From Vitreoscilla sp. (GTDB lineage Bacteria > Pseudomonadota > Gammaproteobacteria > Burkholderiales > Burkholderiaceae_C), in NCBI GenBank assembly GCA_018780145.1, contig JADMKA010000077.1:1-35341 (forward strand): a stretch of 35,341 nucleotides of DNA, read 5' to 3'. Under the pieces are notes generated by a model, which had not been told where the DNA came from, ran no database searches, and saw only the letters and a program-made list of their open reading frames with translations. Position numbers and translations under genes: made by a program. Shown here piece by piece: positions 25,670 through 35,305 of the stretch (position 1 is the first letter of the stretch; each line of letters opens with the position of its first letter).

Positions 25670-27034
25670 ATGCGCTCCGATCCACCCCCCCGTATCGGCC
25701 TGATGCCGGTGTTCGCCCTCACCGGCGCCCTGGCCATCGGCCTGTTCAGCGCGGGCATGGCCTGGTTGCTGACCGGCTTGTTCGAATCGCGCTTGCTGGA
25801 GCGCGATGCGGCCATCAGCCGGGACTTCGTTCAGAGCATCGTCAACACACAGAGGGTCGCGCCAGCCTTCGGCCCGCCCGAGGCCGGCCAGGCGGCGCCC
25901 GGCTTCGGCGAGTTCTTCGCCCACGTGGCCGCCATGCCGGACGTGCTGCGTGCCAATGTCTACAGCGCCGACCGGCGCGTGCTCTGGTCCAGCCAGGCGG
26001 AGCTGATCGGCCAGGTCTTTGCCGCCAACGACGAACTGGATCGCTCGTTGGCCGGGCAGGTGGTGGTGAACCCCGAGGACGGCGACGAGGCGCACGGCAC
26101 CAAGCCCGAACATGTGCTGATGCAGGGCGGCGGCGCCGAGTACGTCGAGAACTACCTGCCGGTGCGCGACGAGACGGGCCAGCGGGTGATCGGCGTGATC
26201 GAGCTGTACCGCAAGCCGGTGGCCTTGTTCGACGCCATCCACTCCGGCCAGCGGCTGGTGTGGATGGGTGCGGTGGTGGGCGGGTTGTTCCTGTTCGCCT
26301 GCCTGGCCTGGTTCGTGATGCGGGTGCAGCATGCCCTGCGTGACCAGCAGTCCCGTCTGGTCGAGGCCGAGGCGCTGGCGATGGTCGGCGAGATCTCGGC
26401 CTCGGTGGCCCACAGCATCCGCAACCCGCTGGGCTCGATCCGCAGCACGGCGGAGCTTCAGCGCGAACTCGGCCAGGACGCGCCGGCCAGCGCCGCCGAC
26501 GACGTGATCCGCCAGGTGGACCGGATCGAGCACCTGGTGCGCACCCTGCTCAGCTATGCCCGCGAGCCGGCCGAACGCGGCGCACGGGCCGAGCTGGCGC
26601 CGGTGCTGGCGGACAGCGCCGCCCGGTTCGCCACCGAGTTGGCGGCCCAGGGCAAGGCCTTCTCCACCGAGCTGGCCGAGGGCCTGGGCGCCGTGGCTGT
26701 CGACCCCGTGCTGCTCGCTCAGGTGCTGGCCTCGGTGCTGAGCAATGCCGCCGAGGCGACGAAAGCCGGCGACACCGTGCGGCTGGCGGCGCGGCGCGAT
26801 GGCCCGCGCGCGGTCATCGAGGTCGAGGACACTGGCGCCGGCATCGACCCGGCGCAGCTCGGCGAGGTGATGCGGCCCTTCTTCACCACCAAGCCGCGTG
26901 GCCTCGGCCTGGGGCTGGCGCTGGTGCGGCGGGTGGCCGAGCGCCAGGGCGGCCGCCTCAGCGTGGCCAGCCCCGGCGCACAGGGCGGCACCCGGGTCAC
27001 GCTGGAGCTGCCGGTGCTTCCGGCCCGCTCATAA
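25670..27034 (+). CDS. Sensor histidine kinase (NtrB-type, partner of the next gene)
   Basis: This 454-residue membrane kinase has TM1 at about residues 11-36, a periplasmic sensor region (about 37-196), TM2 at about 197-218, a dimerisation domain with the phospho-acceptor H248 in AHSIRNP, and a GHKL ATPase with N box LSNAAEAT, G1 VEDTGAGID, F box RPFFTTK and G2 GLGLGLAL. The signal is unknown. The ATG at 25670 is chosen because the frame upstream runs through the divergent trhO start. An AT-rich TAGTTATCG lies just upstream with no ribosome binding site. The response regulator gene follows after 8 bases. Confidence 0.92.
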   Translation: MRSDPPPRIGLMPVFALTGALAIGLFSAGMAWLLTGLFESRLLERDAAISRDFVQSIVNTQRVAPAFGPPEAGQAAPGFGEFFAHVAAMPDVLRANVYSADRRVLWSSQAELIGQVFAANDELDRSLAGQVVVNPEDGDEAHGTKPEHVLMQGGGAEYVENYLPVRDETGQRVIGVIELYRKPVALFDAIHSGQRLVWMGAVVGGLFLFACLAWFVMRVQHALRDQQSRLVEAEALAMVGEISASVAHSIRNPLGSIRSTAELQRELGQDAPASAADDVIRQVDRIEHLVRTLLSYAREPAERGARAELAPVLADSAARFATELAAQGKAFSTELAEGLGAVAVDPVLLAQVLASVLSNAAEATKAGDTVRLAARRDGPRAVIEVEDTGAGIDPAQLGEVMRPFFTTKPRGLGLGLALVRRVAERQGGRLSVASPGAQGGTRVTLELPVLPARS

Positions 27035-27035
27035 T
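27030..27035 (+). promoter_or_regulatory. -10-like CATAAT 7 bases before the response regulator gene
   Basis: CATAAT, which includes the kinase stop codon TAA, ends 7 bases before the regulator ATG. The regulator may thus be made separately from the kinase transcript. Confidence 0.45.
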
Positions 27036-27042
27036 TGACCTC

Positions 27043-28451
<1,409 letters not shown>

Positions 28452-28455
<4 letters not shown>

Positions 28456-29255
28456 CTGCGGATCCCCCGTCCACCGATCGCCCCGACCCCGCCCCGCCGG
28501 GGGGCAGCTTCGGTCCCGCGCTGCGCCCGCTGGGCTGGGGCGCGCCGTTCCAGTGGCTGGCGCTTGGCTGGCGCGATTTCATGCGGGCGCCCGGCATCGG
28601 CCTGTTCTACGGTGCCTGCTTCATGGTGATGGGCTGGGCGCTGATGAAGGTGTTCCAGAACGCGCCGGCCTACACGCTGGCGCTGTCGGCCGGCTTCCTG
28701 CTGATGGGGCCCTTCCTGTGCCTGGGCCTGTACCAGACCAGCCGGGTGCTGGAGCGCGGCGAGCGGCCCGACTTCGGCGCCTCGCTGATGGCCTGGGACA
28801 CCCGCACCGGCACGCTGGCCATCTTCGGCTTCGTGCTGCTCGTGCTGGAGATGCTGTGGGGCCGGGCCTCGCTGATCGTCTTCGCGGTCAGCTTCGACGG
28901 CATGCCTGATTTCAAGGGTTCGCTGGCCGCGCTGTTGGACCCCGAGAACCTGAACTTCATCGTCGCCTACCTGATCGTCGGCGCCTTCTTTGCCGGCCTG
29001 ATCTTCGCCGTCAGCGTGGTCTCGATCCCGATGATCCTGGACCGGCCGACCGACGCCATCACCGCCGGCCTGACCAGCTTCCGCCTGGTGCTCACCCAGC
29101 CCGGCGTGATGCTGCTGTGGGGCGCCCTGCTCACCGTGCTGGTGGTGCTGGCCCTGCTGCCTTGGTTCGCGGGGCTGCTGATCGTCGGGCCGGTGACGGG
29201 GCACGCCACCTGGCACGCCTACCGTGCGGCGGTGTCCGCCGAGTTGTCAGCCTGA
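28452..29255 (+). CDS. DUF2189 family membrane protein
   Basis: This is a 267-residue inner-membrane protein with about six hydrophobic segments after a 30-residue Pro-rich N terminus. The sequence LGWRDFMRAPGIGLFYG followed by LLMGPFLCLGLYQTSRVLERGE is characteristic of DUF2189, whose function is unknown. Its ATG overlaps the response regulator stop (ATGA), so it belongs to the same operon, and it might be part of the signalling or stress response controlled by that system. Two adjacent hairpins follow the stop codon. Confidence 0.88.
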
Positions 29256-29270
29256 AGGAATGGGGCACCC

Positions 29271-29292
29271 GGTGCTGCGGGTACGCAGCACC
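29271..29292. terminator. Perfect 9-bp hairpin after the DUF2189 gene
   Basis: GGTGCTGCG and CGCAGCACC pair perfectly around a GGTA tetraloop, starting 16 bases after the DUF2189 stop in the gap to the convergent dioxygenase gene. It has no T tract. It is likely a 3'-end or Rho-aided termination structure. Confidence 0.6.
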
Positions 29293-29307
29293 ACCCGCCG
29301 AGCGGGT
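29293..29307. terminator. Second hairpin directly adjoining the first
   Basis: ACCCGC and GCGGGT pair perfectly around CGA, with no base between this hairpin and the one ending at 29292. It also lacks a T tract. Confidence 0.5.
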
Positions 29308-29348
29308 CACGCGGCCGCTTGGGGCGGCCCGGCACTGGCCGCGCGGGG

Positions 29349-30200
29349 TCAGCGGAAGACGCGCTCCCGCAGCCACTTGGTGGCCACCCATTTCTCGCCG
29401 GCAATCACCGGTGCGCCGCCGTGCAGGGTGCGGGTGCTGGGGTGGGGGGCGTTGTAGCTGAAGAAGACGGCATTGCCTTTCACCGGCGCGACCTCCAGGC
29501 CGACATCCGGGAAGGTGGTGGCCCCTCCCTGGTCGGGCGAGTTCAGGTACATCACCAAGGTGCCGACCCGCTGCCCGCCACGGGCCAGGATGGTCGGCGT
29601 GCCCGGCTGGGCGGGGTCGAAGTAGTCGTAGTGCGGCTTGTACTCGGCACCCGGCCGGTAGCGCAGCACCTGCAGGCCCTCGCCGTGGTCCACCGGCCAG
29701 TTCAGCAAGGTGCCCACGCGGCGCTCGATGCGTGAGCAGATGTCGAACTCGCCGCGCTCGAAGAACATGCCCTCGCTGGTGCGCGCGGTGTTGACCTCGC
29801 TGCCACCGGTCTCGATGACCACGGTCTCGGAACGCGCCAGGCGTTGGCGGGAGAGCGCCACCAATTCGTCGCACTCGCCGTCGCTCAGCAGGCCGCCGAA
29901 GACCACCACCCGTGGCAGCTTCATGCTCAGCAGCACGCGAACCTCGTGGCCGTCCACCACCAGCCGGCTGGGGGAGTGCGCGAGTGCCGGCTCGGGCAGG
30001 TGGCCGCGCCCCGGCACCGGGCGGCCCCGGGCCACCAGGTGCTCGCTGAGCACGGTTTCCATCGCGTCCACCGCCACGCCTTCGGGCCAGCCGGCGTTCT
30101 TCAGCGCGGCCAGGCAATCCTCCGGCGGGAAGCCGGCTTCGGCCTGCGCCACGATCCAGGCGCGCAGTTCCGGGGTCACGGACGGTGTGCTCGTCTTCAT
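29349..30200 (-). CDS. 2-oxoglutarate/Fe(II) dioxygenase, prolyl 4-hydroxylase-like
   Basis: This 283-residue protein has a P4Hc domain over its last ~190 residues. The iron ligands are H190 and D192 (EYKPHYDYFD) and H260 (RTLHGG), and K270 would bind 2-oxoglutarate. Family-typical patches are SEGMFFERGE and GGATTFPDVGLEVAPVKGNAVFF. The first ~80 residues form a separate helical region (residues 12-55 resemble a small three-helix domain), with no signal peptide. The substrate is unknown; known bacterial relatives hydroxylate prolyl residues in proteins such as EF-Tu. CAGAAT ends 8 bases before the ATG. yaaA lies 43 bases upstream on the same strand. Confidence 0.9.
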   Translation of the reverse strand: MKTSTPSVTPELRAWIVAQAEAGFPPEDCLAALKNAGWPEGVAVDAMETVLSEHLVARGRPVPGRGHLPEPALAHSPSRLVVDGHEVRVLLSMKLPRVVVFGGLLSDGECDELVALSRQRLARSETVVIETGGSEVNTARTSEGMFFERGEFDICSRIERRVGTLLNWPVDHGEGLQVLRYRPGAEYKPHYDYFDPAQPGTPTILARGGQRVGTLVMYLNSPDQGGATTFPDVGLEVAPVKGNAVFFSYNAPHPSTRTLHGGAPVIAGEKWVATKWLRERVFR

Positions 30201-30208
30201 GACCCCGC

Positions 30209-30214
30209 ATTCTG
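30209..30214 (-). promoter_or_regulatory. -10-like CAGAAT 8 bases before the dioxygenase gene
   Basis: On the minus strand CAGAAT ends 8 bases before the ATG at 30200, in the 43-base gap after yaaA. Confidence 0.45.
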
Positions 30215-30243
30215 GCAGCAGCGGCCCGAGCGCCGCCTGCGGG

Positions 30244-31029
30244 TCAGCCCGAGAGGCGCCGGCGAAAGACCAGCCGGTCGGCCTCGGAGGCGGCGGCGTC
30301 GAAGGCGTAGCCCTCGCTGTCGAAGCCCTGCAGCGCCTTCGGCCTGGCGACGCGATGCTGGATGGCGTAGCGCGCCATCAGGCCACGCGCCCGCTTGGCA
30401 TGGAAGCTGATGACCTTCCAGCGGCCGCCATGCCAATCCTCGAAATGGCAGTCGACGACCCGGGCTCGCAGCGCCGGGCGCAGCGCCGCGCGGGCGTACT
30501 CCTGCGAGGCCAGGTTGACGACCACCGGCGCACGCTCGCCCGCCTGCCACGCGTTGAGTGCTTCGGCGATCGTGTCGCCCCAGTAGCCGTAGAGGTCTTT
30601 GGCGCCCGGCGTGGGCAGGCGGGTGCCCATCTCCAGCCGGTAGGGTTGCAGCTTGTCCAATGGCCTGAGCACGCCATAGAGCCCTGAGAGGATCGCCAGG
30701 TGCCGCTGCGCCCAGGACAGCTCCGCCGCGCTCAGCGTGGCGGCCTGCAGGCCCTCGTAGACGTCGCCATTGAAGGCCAGCACCGCGGGCCGGCTGTTGG
30801 CACTGGTGAAGCGGCGCGACCAGGCGGCATAGCGCCCCACGTTGAGCTGGGCCAGCGGGTCGGACAGGCTCATCAGCGAGGCGATCCGGGCTGGCGAACA
30901 GCCGCGCAGCACCTCGATCAGCGCGGCCGCCTCGTCGACGAATTGTGGCCGGGTGGCGCGCTCCGCCAGGCCCGCGGGCAGCGGGCTCTCGTAGTCCAGG
31001 GTCTTGGCGGGGGACAGCAGGTACAGCAT
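30244..31029 (-). CDS. yaaA: Peroxide stress protein YaaA (DUF328/UPF0246)
   Basis: This 261-residue protein starts with MLYLLSPAKTLDYESP, the family hallmark, and contains FNGDVYEGL, LSGLYGVLRPLDKLQPYRLEMG and a C-terminal FHAKRARGLMARY. In E. coli YaaA lowers intracellular free iron during hydrogen peroxide stress and binds DNA; the biochemical mechanism is unsettled. It follows the second sulfotransferase-like gene by 19 bases and may be read from the same transcript. Its own start has no strong ribosome binding site. Confidence 0.94.
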   Translation of the reverse strand: MLYLLSPAKTLDYESPLPAGLAERATRPQFVDEAAALIEVLRGCSPARIASLMSLSDPLAQLNVGRYAAWSRRFTSANSRPAVLAFNGDVYEGLQAATLSAAELSWAQRHLAILSGLYGVLRPLDKLQPYRLEMGTRLPTPGAKDLYGYWGDTIAEALNAWQAGERAPVVVNLASQEYARAALRPALRARVVDCHFEDWHGGRWKVISFHAKRARGLMARYAIQHRVARPKALQGFDSEGYAFDAAASEADRLVFRRRLSG

Positions 31030-31048
31030 GGTGGCAATGGGGGGCGGA

Positions 31049-31951
31049 TCAGGCGGGTTCGGCGGGCACGACGCCGGGCACGCGCCAGCGCTGGGTCAGT
31101 GCGTGGGTGTCGTGCCGCAGCTTGGCGGCACGGGCCGGGTCGAGGCCGGCATCAGCCCCGGTCGACGCGGGCGCCCCGAGCGGCAGGGACAAGCGCGTGT
31201 CGACCCGTTCGCGGGCGCTGGCCCGCGGCCGAAGCATGGCCGGATCGAAGGGCTCGTCGAGAAAGGCACAGATGGCCGCCAGCGATGCCTCGGGGGCGGA
31301 AGTCAGCCAGCCATACGGCACGCGGAACACCTGGCCCGGCGCGAGCGTGGCGGCCTCGCGGATCGCGCGGTCGATCTTCCGGAACTGGCCGACCAGCATC
31401 GCGTCGGTCAGGTCCAGCCAGGCCCACGCGGCGCGCGGCTTGCCCAGGGCCTGCTCGCGCTGCAGCCGGCGCTGGTAGGACAGCACCACCTCGGTCGGCT
31501 CGCGCACGCAGGCCAGCACGCGGGCCCGCGGGAACAGGCGGAACAGGCGCGGCAGCGAATGCACGTGTGCCGGTGTCTTTTCCAGCGGTCGCTGGCCCGG
31601 GTAGACGGCCGTGGCGGCGTGGGCGAAGTAGGCGCGGACGAGGTCGTCGTCGTCCAGCGTGGCGGCCTGGCCACCACCGAGCTTCGCCAACTGTGAGCGC
31701 AGATGGCCGAGTTGATCGGCGCCGCGCAGGTAGCCCTGCTGCATGGGCTTGGGCGGATCGGCCAGCAGAGCGCTGGCCTGGTGGAAGATGAAGGTCTCGA
31801 ACACATCGGGCACGCCGAACAGGGCCGGGTGCCGCGCCAGAGCGAGCAGCAGCGCCGAGGTGCCGCTGCGCTCCTGGCCGCAGACGAACACCGGCTGCGA
31901 ATGCGCCGCCCAGCTGCGCAAGGCGCCCAGGCTCTCGCTCCATCCGGTCAT
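31049..31951 (-). CDS. Sulfotransferase family protein, paralogue 1
   Basis: This 300-residue cytosolic protein has a P-loop-like PAPS-binding start (VFVCGQERSGTSALLLALARHP, the 5'-phosphosulfate loop) and the 3'-phosphate motif RVLACVREPTEVVLSYQRR. The invariant-looking PLEKTPAHVHSL in between matches sulfotransferase_3-type proteins. It would transfer sulfate from PAPS to an unknown acceptor, perhaps a glycan or lipid. It aligns end to end with the gene just upstream (31948-32850), so the two arose by tandem duplication. Its ATG overlaps that gene's stop (ATGA). Confidence 0.85.
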   Translation of the reverse strand: MTGWSESLGALRSWAAHSQPVFVCGQERSGTSALLLALARHPALFGVPDVFETFIFHQASALLADPPKPMQQGYLRGADQLGHLRSQLAKLGGGQAATLDDDDLVRAYFAHAATAVYPGQRPLEKTPAHVHSLPRLFRLFPRARVLACVREPTEVVLSYQRRLQREQALGKPRAAWAWLDLTDAMLVGQFRKIDRAIREAATLAPGQVFRVPYGWLTSAPEASLAAICAFLDEPFDPAMLRPRASARERVDTRLSLPLGAPASTGADAGLDPARAAKLRHDTHALTQRWRVPGVVPAEPA

Positions 31952-32850
31952 TCGTCGCCGTCGGTCGGGTGGATCAGGCCCGGCACGCGCCAGCGCTGGG
32001 CCAGGCGGTGGGTCTTGCGCTGCAAGGTCGCCGTCTGGGTGGCGTTGAGCACACGCTCGGCCGGGGCGCTGGCGGCACCGATCGGGCCGGCCAAGCGGCG
32101 CGCGGCCTGGGCATGGAACTCGCGGTGGGGCTCCAGCAGCACCGGGTCGAATGGCTCCTCGATGAAGGCGCAGATGGCCTCCAGCGCGGGCTGCGGCTCG
32201 GTGGTCAGCCAGGTGTAGGGCACCTGGAACACCCGGCCCTTGGCGAGCGCGGCGGCGGCCTGCAGCGAGCGGTCGTTCTTGCGGAAGCGCCGGATCAGGA
32301 TGTCGTCGTCGACATCCAGCCAGGCCCAGCTCTCGGGTGGCTTGCCGGCCGCCTTGTCCTGCTGCAGGCGGCGGCGGTAGGAGTCGGCCACGTCCAGCGG
32401 CTCGCGCACGCAGGCCAGCACCCGCGCCTGCGGGAACACCGCGAAGACCCGCTCCAGGGCGTGCACATGCGACGGCGTCTTTTCAAGCGGCCGCCGGCCG
32501 GGGTAGACGTCACTGGTGGCGTGGGCGAAGAAGGCGCGGATCAAGTCGTTGTCGTCCAGCGTGGCCGCGTCGCCGCCGGCCAGCCGGTCCAGGCGCGCGC
32601 GCAGAGCGGCCAGCTGATCATGGCCACCGAGGTAGCCCTGCAGCATCGGCTTGGCCGGCTCGTCCAGCAGGTTGCGCGGCAGGCGGAAGATGAAGGTCTC
32701 CAGCACGCTGGGCACCGGGAACAGCGCCGGGTGGCGGGCCAGCGCCAGCTGCAGCACCGAGGTGCCGCTGCGCGCCATGCCGCAGATCAGGATGGGCCGG
32801 GCCTGGGCCGCCCAGGCCCGCAGCGCGTTCAGGTCGTCGTACCAGCTCAC
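31948..32850 (-). CDS. Sulfotransferase family protein, paralogue 2
   Basis: Also 300 residues and the tandem paralogue of the downstream gene: ILICGMARSGTSVLQLALARHP (5'-phosphosulfate loop), PLEKTPSHVHAL and RVLACVREPLDVADSYRRR (3'-phosphate motif). The start is GTG at 32850, 4 bases after the esterase stop, with GGAGG about 11 bases upstream inside the esterase end. Conservation is strongest in the cofactor-binding parts and weaker near the C terminus, which would fit two enzymes with different acceptors. No PAPS synthesis genes are in the window. Confidence 0.85.
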   Translation of the reverse strand: MSWYDDLNALRAWAAQARPILICGMARSGTSVLQLALARHPALFPVPSVLETFIFRLPRNLLDEPAKPMLQGYLGGHDQLAALRARLDRLAGGDAATLDDNDLIRAFFAHATSDVYPGRRPLEKTPSHVHALERVFAVFPQARVLACVREPLDVADSYRRRLQQDKAAGKPPESWAWLDVDDDILIRRFRKNDRSLQAAAALAKGRVFQVPYTWLTTEPQPALEAICAFIEEPFDPVLLEPHREFHAQAARRLAGPIGAASAPAERVLNATQTATLQRKTHRLAQRWRVPGLIHPTDGDE

Positions 32851-32854
32851 CCGG

Positions 32855-33571
32855 TCAGTCCTCCGTGCCGCGCTCGGCCGCGCGTTCGGCCAGGCCCGGC
32901 ACGGCGCCCAGGGCGGCGGCCCAGGTGCGGTGCGGGATGTGGGTGCGCAGGCGGTCGATGGCGCAATCCACCAGCGCCGGTGGCATCGCGTGGCCGACGC
33001 CCTCGGCGATGTCGATGGTGGCGTCGCCCTGCAACTCGGCCAGGCGCTGCATCGCGACCCGGGCGTAACGCACCGGGATCACCGGGTCGTCGGCGCCGTG
33101 GAACAGGTGCAGCGTGGTGTGCTGGGGGGCCCGCCTCGGCAGCGTCGCATAGCGGCCGCTGAAGGCCAGCACGCGGCCAGCCAGGCCATCCTCGGCCTGC
33201 GCCAGCTCGAGCGCACAGATGGCCCCTTGCGAGAAACCCACCAGCGCGGTGGCGGCCGGCCCCACGCCGCTGGCCTGCTGCGCGGCGCGCACCCAGGCCG
33301 TGAGCGCCGGCAACACCGCTTGCACCCGCTCGGGCCGGTTCTGCTCGGTCACGCCGTGCAGAGAGAACCACTGCCGCGCCCCGCCCTCGCCGCTGTCGGC
33401 GGCCATGAACCCGTCCGGCGCCATCACCACCGCCTGCGGGAAGGCCTGGCGCAACTGCCCGGCCAACGGGGCAAGCCCCTCGGCACGGTCGCCCACGCCG
33501 TGGAACAGCAGCATCAGCTGTTCGGCGCGGCCCTGGGCAGGGCTCCAGTGGAGGACTTTCGTTTCGGTCAT
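32855..33571 (-). CDS. Alpha/beta hydrolase, phospholipase/carboxylesterase type (YpfH-like)
   Basis: This 238-residue esterase of the phospholipase/carboxylesterase family has LMLLFHGVGDRAE (oxyanion side), nucleophile Ser in LVGFSQGAICALEL, Asp in LFHGADDPVIPV and His in EGVGHAMPPALV. Relatives such as YpfH and EstB hydrolyse short-chain acyl esters or acyl-thioesters; the substrate here is unknown. The ATG at 33571 is set by family alignment and by CACAAT ending 6 bases upstream; the open frame upstream is a shadow of the DUF4331 gene. It is the first gene of a run with the two sulfotransferases and yaaA. Confidence 0.9.
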   Translation of the reverse strand: MTETKVLHWSPAQGRAEQLMLLFHGVGDRAEGLAPLAGQLRQAFPQAVVMAPDGFMAADSGEGGARQWFSLHGVTEQNRPERVQAVLPALTAWVRAAQQASGVGPAATALVGFSQGAICALELAQAEDGLAGRVLAFSGRYATLPRRAPQHTTLHLFHGADDPVIPVRYARVAMQRLAELQGDATIDIAEGVGHAMPPALVDCAIDRLRTHIPHRTWAAALGAVPGLAERAAERGTED

Positions 33572-33577
33572 GAACGG

Positions 33578-33583
33578 ATTGTG
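33578..33583 (-). promoter_or_regulatory. -10-like CACAAT 6 bases before the esterase gene
   Basis: On the minus strand CACAAT ends 6 bases before the ATG at 33571. It competes with, or adds to, the candidate ECF promoter about 30 bases further upstream. Confidence 0.5.
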
Positions 33584-33606
33584 GCGTCTAACAGACTGAG
33601 CCCGCG

Positions 33607-33635
33607 CATACGCAGCCGGATGCCCATCGGATGCA
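33607..33635 (-). promoter_or_regulatory. Candidate ECF-type promoter toward the esterase gene (TGCATCC-N16-CGTATG)
   Basis: On the minus strand TGCATCC (33635-33629) is followed after 16 bases by CGTATG (33612-33607). Initiation would be about 30 bases before the esterase start. Together with the outward-facing copy at 33672-33701 it forms a divergent pair. The spacing and the ATCC core resemble promoters of group 4 (ECF) sigma factors. Confidence 0.4.
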
Positions 33636-33682
33636 CCTGACCGACTCGGGTGCGGGGGTCTTTCACGCCGCTGCATCCGATG
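33625..33682. repeat. Inverted repeat with 11-base perfect arms
   Basis: CATCGGATGCA (33625-33635) and TGCATCCGATG (33672-33682) are exact reverse complements separated by 36 bases. The arms contain the outward-facing TGCATCC boxes described as candidate promoters, and could equally be a regulator's operator pair or a large stem-loop. Confidence 0.85.
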
Positions 33683-33701
33683 TGCGTCAGCCGCGCGTAA
33701 G
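33672..33701 (+). promoter_or_regulatory. Candidate ECF-type promoter of the DUF4331 gene (TGCATCC-N17-CGTAAG)
   Basis: TGCATCC (33672-33678), a 17-base spacer and CGTAAG (33696-33701) lie 59 bases upstream of the DUF4331 ATG. This mirrors the element reading the other way at 33607-33635. No sigma70-type hexamers are evident in this part of the gap. Confidence 0.45.
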
Positions 33702-33760
33702 GCCGGACACGCCCGCCGCACATTCCGTGTCTGACGGGTGCCCACCAGGAGACTTCTGTC

Positions 33761-35305
33761 ATGAACCGTACCACCCTGTTCCGCCTGACACCGCTCGTCG
33801 CCGCCGCCGCGCTGGCCGTTGCGGCCGTGCCCAGCCTCGCCTCCAGCCACCGCGAGGCGCCTTTCATCACCTCCAGCCCCAAGGTCGACGGCACCGATTT
33901 CTACATGTTCCGCAGCTATGAGACCGGCCGATCGGCCTACACCACGCTGATCGCCAACTACCAGCCGCTGCAGGACGCCTACGGCGGCCCGAACTACTTC
34001 TCGATGGATCCGCGCGCCCTCTACGAGATCCACGTCGACAACAACGGCGACGCCAAGGAAGACCTGAGCTTCCAGTTCCAGTTCACCAACACGCTGGCCA
34101 ACGGCGGCAGGGGCCTCGAGCTGATGCCCGGCAAGAAGAGCGTGGCGATCCCGCTGATCCAGGCCGGCCCGGTGGCCAACGTGAACGACGCCAACCTCAA
34201 CGTCGCGCAGACCTTCACCGTCACGATGATCCGCGGCGACCGCCGCAAGGGCGAGCCCTGGACGATCACCAACGCCGACACCGGCTCGGCGGTGTTCGAC
34301 AAGCCGGTCGACAACATCGGCACCAAGACCATCGCCGACTACGCCGGCTACGCCGCCAAGCATGTCTACAACATCAACATCCCGAACTGCGCGACACCGG
34401 GCCGCCTGTTCGTCGGCCAGCGCCGCGAGGGCTTCGCGGTCAACCTTGGCGTGGTGTTCGACCTGGTCAACGCCCCGCTGGCGGTGATCACCGACCCGAC
34501 GCTGATCGGCGCGGTGCCCAATGTGATCGGCGACGCCAACGTGACCAGCCTGGCCATGGAGATGCCCACCGCCTGCCTGACCAATGGCACCGAGCCGGTG
34601 ATCGGCGGCTGGACCACGGCCAGCCTGCGCCAGACCCGCAACCTGGACGCCACGCCCCGCTCCGGCCTGAACAAGGTGGACAAGAGCACCGGTGACTGGG
34701 TGCAGGTCTCGCGCCTGGGCATGCCGCTGGTCAACGAGGTGGTCATCGGCCTGAAGGACAAGGACAAGTTCAACGCGTCGCTGCCCAGCGGCGACGGCCA
34801 GTTCCTGACCTACGTCACCAACCCGACCTTGCCCAAGCTGCTGGAGATCGCGCTGGCCCTGCCCAACAGCGCGCCCACCAACTACCCCCGCTCGGACCTG
34901 ACCACCACCTTCCTGACCGGCATCCCCGGCCTGAACCAGCCGGCGGGCGTGGTGGCCTCGGAGATGCTGCGCCTGAACACCAGCATCGCGCCGGTGCCGT
35001 TTGCACAGCAGAACCGCCTGGGCATCGTCGGCAACATCCTGGCCGGTGGCAACGACTCGGCGGGTTACCCGAACGGCCGCCGGCCGAAGGACGACGTGGT
35101 CGACATCTCGCTGGTGGCGATGATGGGCGGGCTGTGCATGGCCAACGGCGACGGCAACGTGCTGGGCCTGGGCGAGAAGTGCAAGCCGAGCCGCGTGCCG
35201 CTGGGCGCCACCTCGTTCAGCCTGCACGACGCGGTGGACCAGGCGGTGACGCCGTTCCTGCCGGGCTTCCCGTACCTCAACACGCCGACCCCGGGCGCGC
35301 AATGA
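33761..35305 (+). CDS. Secreted DUF4331 domain protein
   Basis: This 514-residue exported protein has an N-terminal signal peptide (about residues 1-27, ending VAAVPSLA). The mature start SSHREAPFITSSPKVDGTDFYMFRSYE is the recognisable DUF4331 opening, and the domain runs through to GRRPKDDVVDISLVAMMGG near the C terminus. The function of DUF4331 is unknown. The protein is predicted to be periplasmic or extracellular and rich in beta structure. GGAG lies about 9 bases before the ATG, so unlike many neighbours it has a proper leader (about 50 bases if the candidate ECF promoter is used). The gene is complete; the window ends 36 bases after its stop. Confidence 0.92.
   Translation: MNRTTLFRLTPLVAAAALAVAAVPSLASSHREAPFITSSPKVDGTDFYMFRSYETGRSAYTTLIANYQPLQDAYGGPNYFSMDPRALYEIHVDNNGDAKEDLSFQFQFTNTLANGGRGLELMPGKKSVAIPLIQAGPVANVNDANLNVAQTFTVTMIRGDRRKGEPWTITNADTGSAVFDKPVDNIGTKTIADYAGYAAKHVYNINIPNCATPGRLFVGQRREGFAVNLGVVFDLVNAPLAVITDPTLIGAVPNVIGDANVTSLAMEMPTACLTNGTEPVIGGWTTASLRQTRNLDATPRSGLNKVDKSTGDWVQVSRLGMPLVNEVVIGLKDKDKFNASLPSGDGQFLTYVTNPTLPKLLEIALALPNSAPTNYPRSDLTTTFLTGIPGLNQPAGVVASEMLRLNTSIAPVPFAQQNRLGIVGNILAGGNDSAGYPNGRRPKDDVVDISLVAMMGGLCMANGDGNVLGLGEKCKPSRVPLGATSFSLHDAVDQAVTPFLPGFPYLNTPTPGAQ

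Noticed and set aside
33572-35302. Minus-strand frame extending the esterase upstream to 35302
   Set aside because: The esterase family starts at 33571, and the upstream part is the shadow of the DUF4331 gene.
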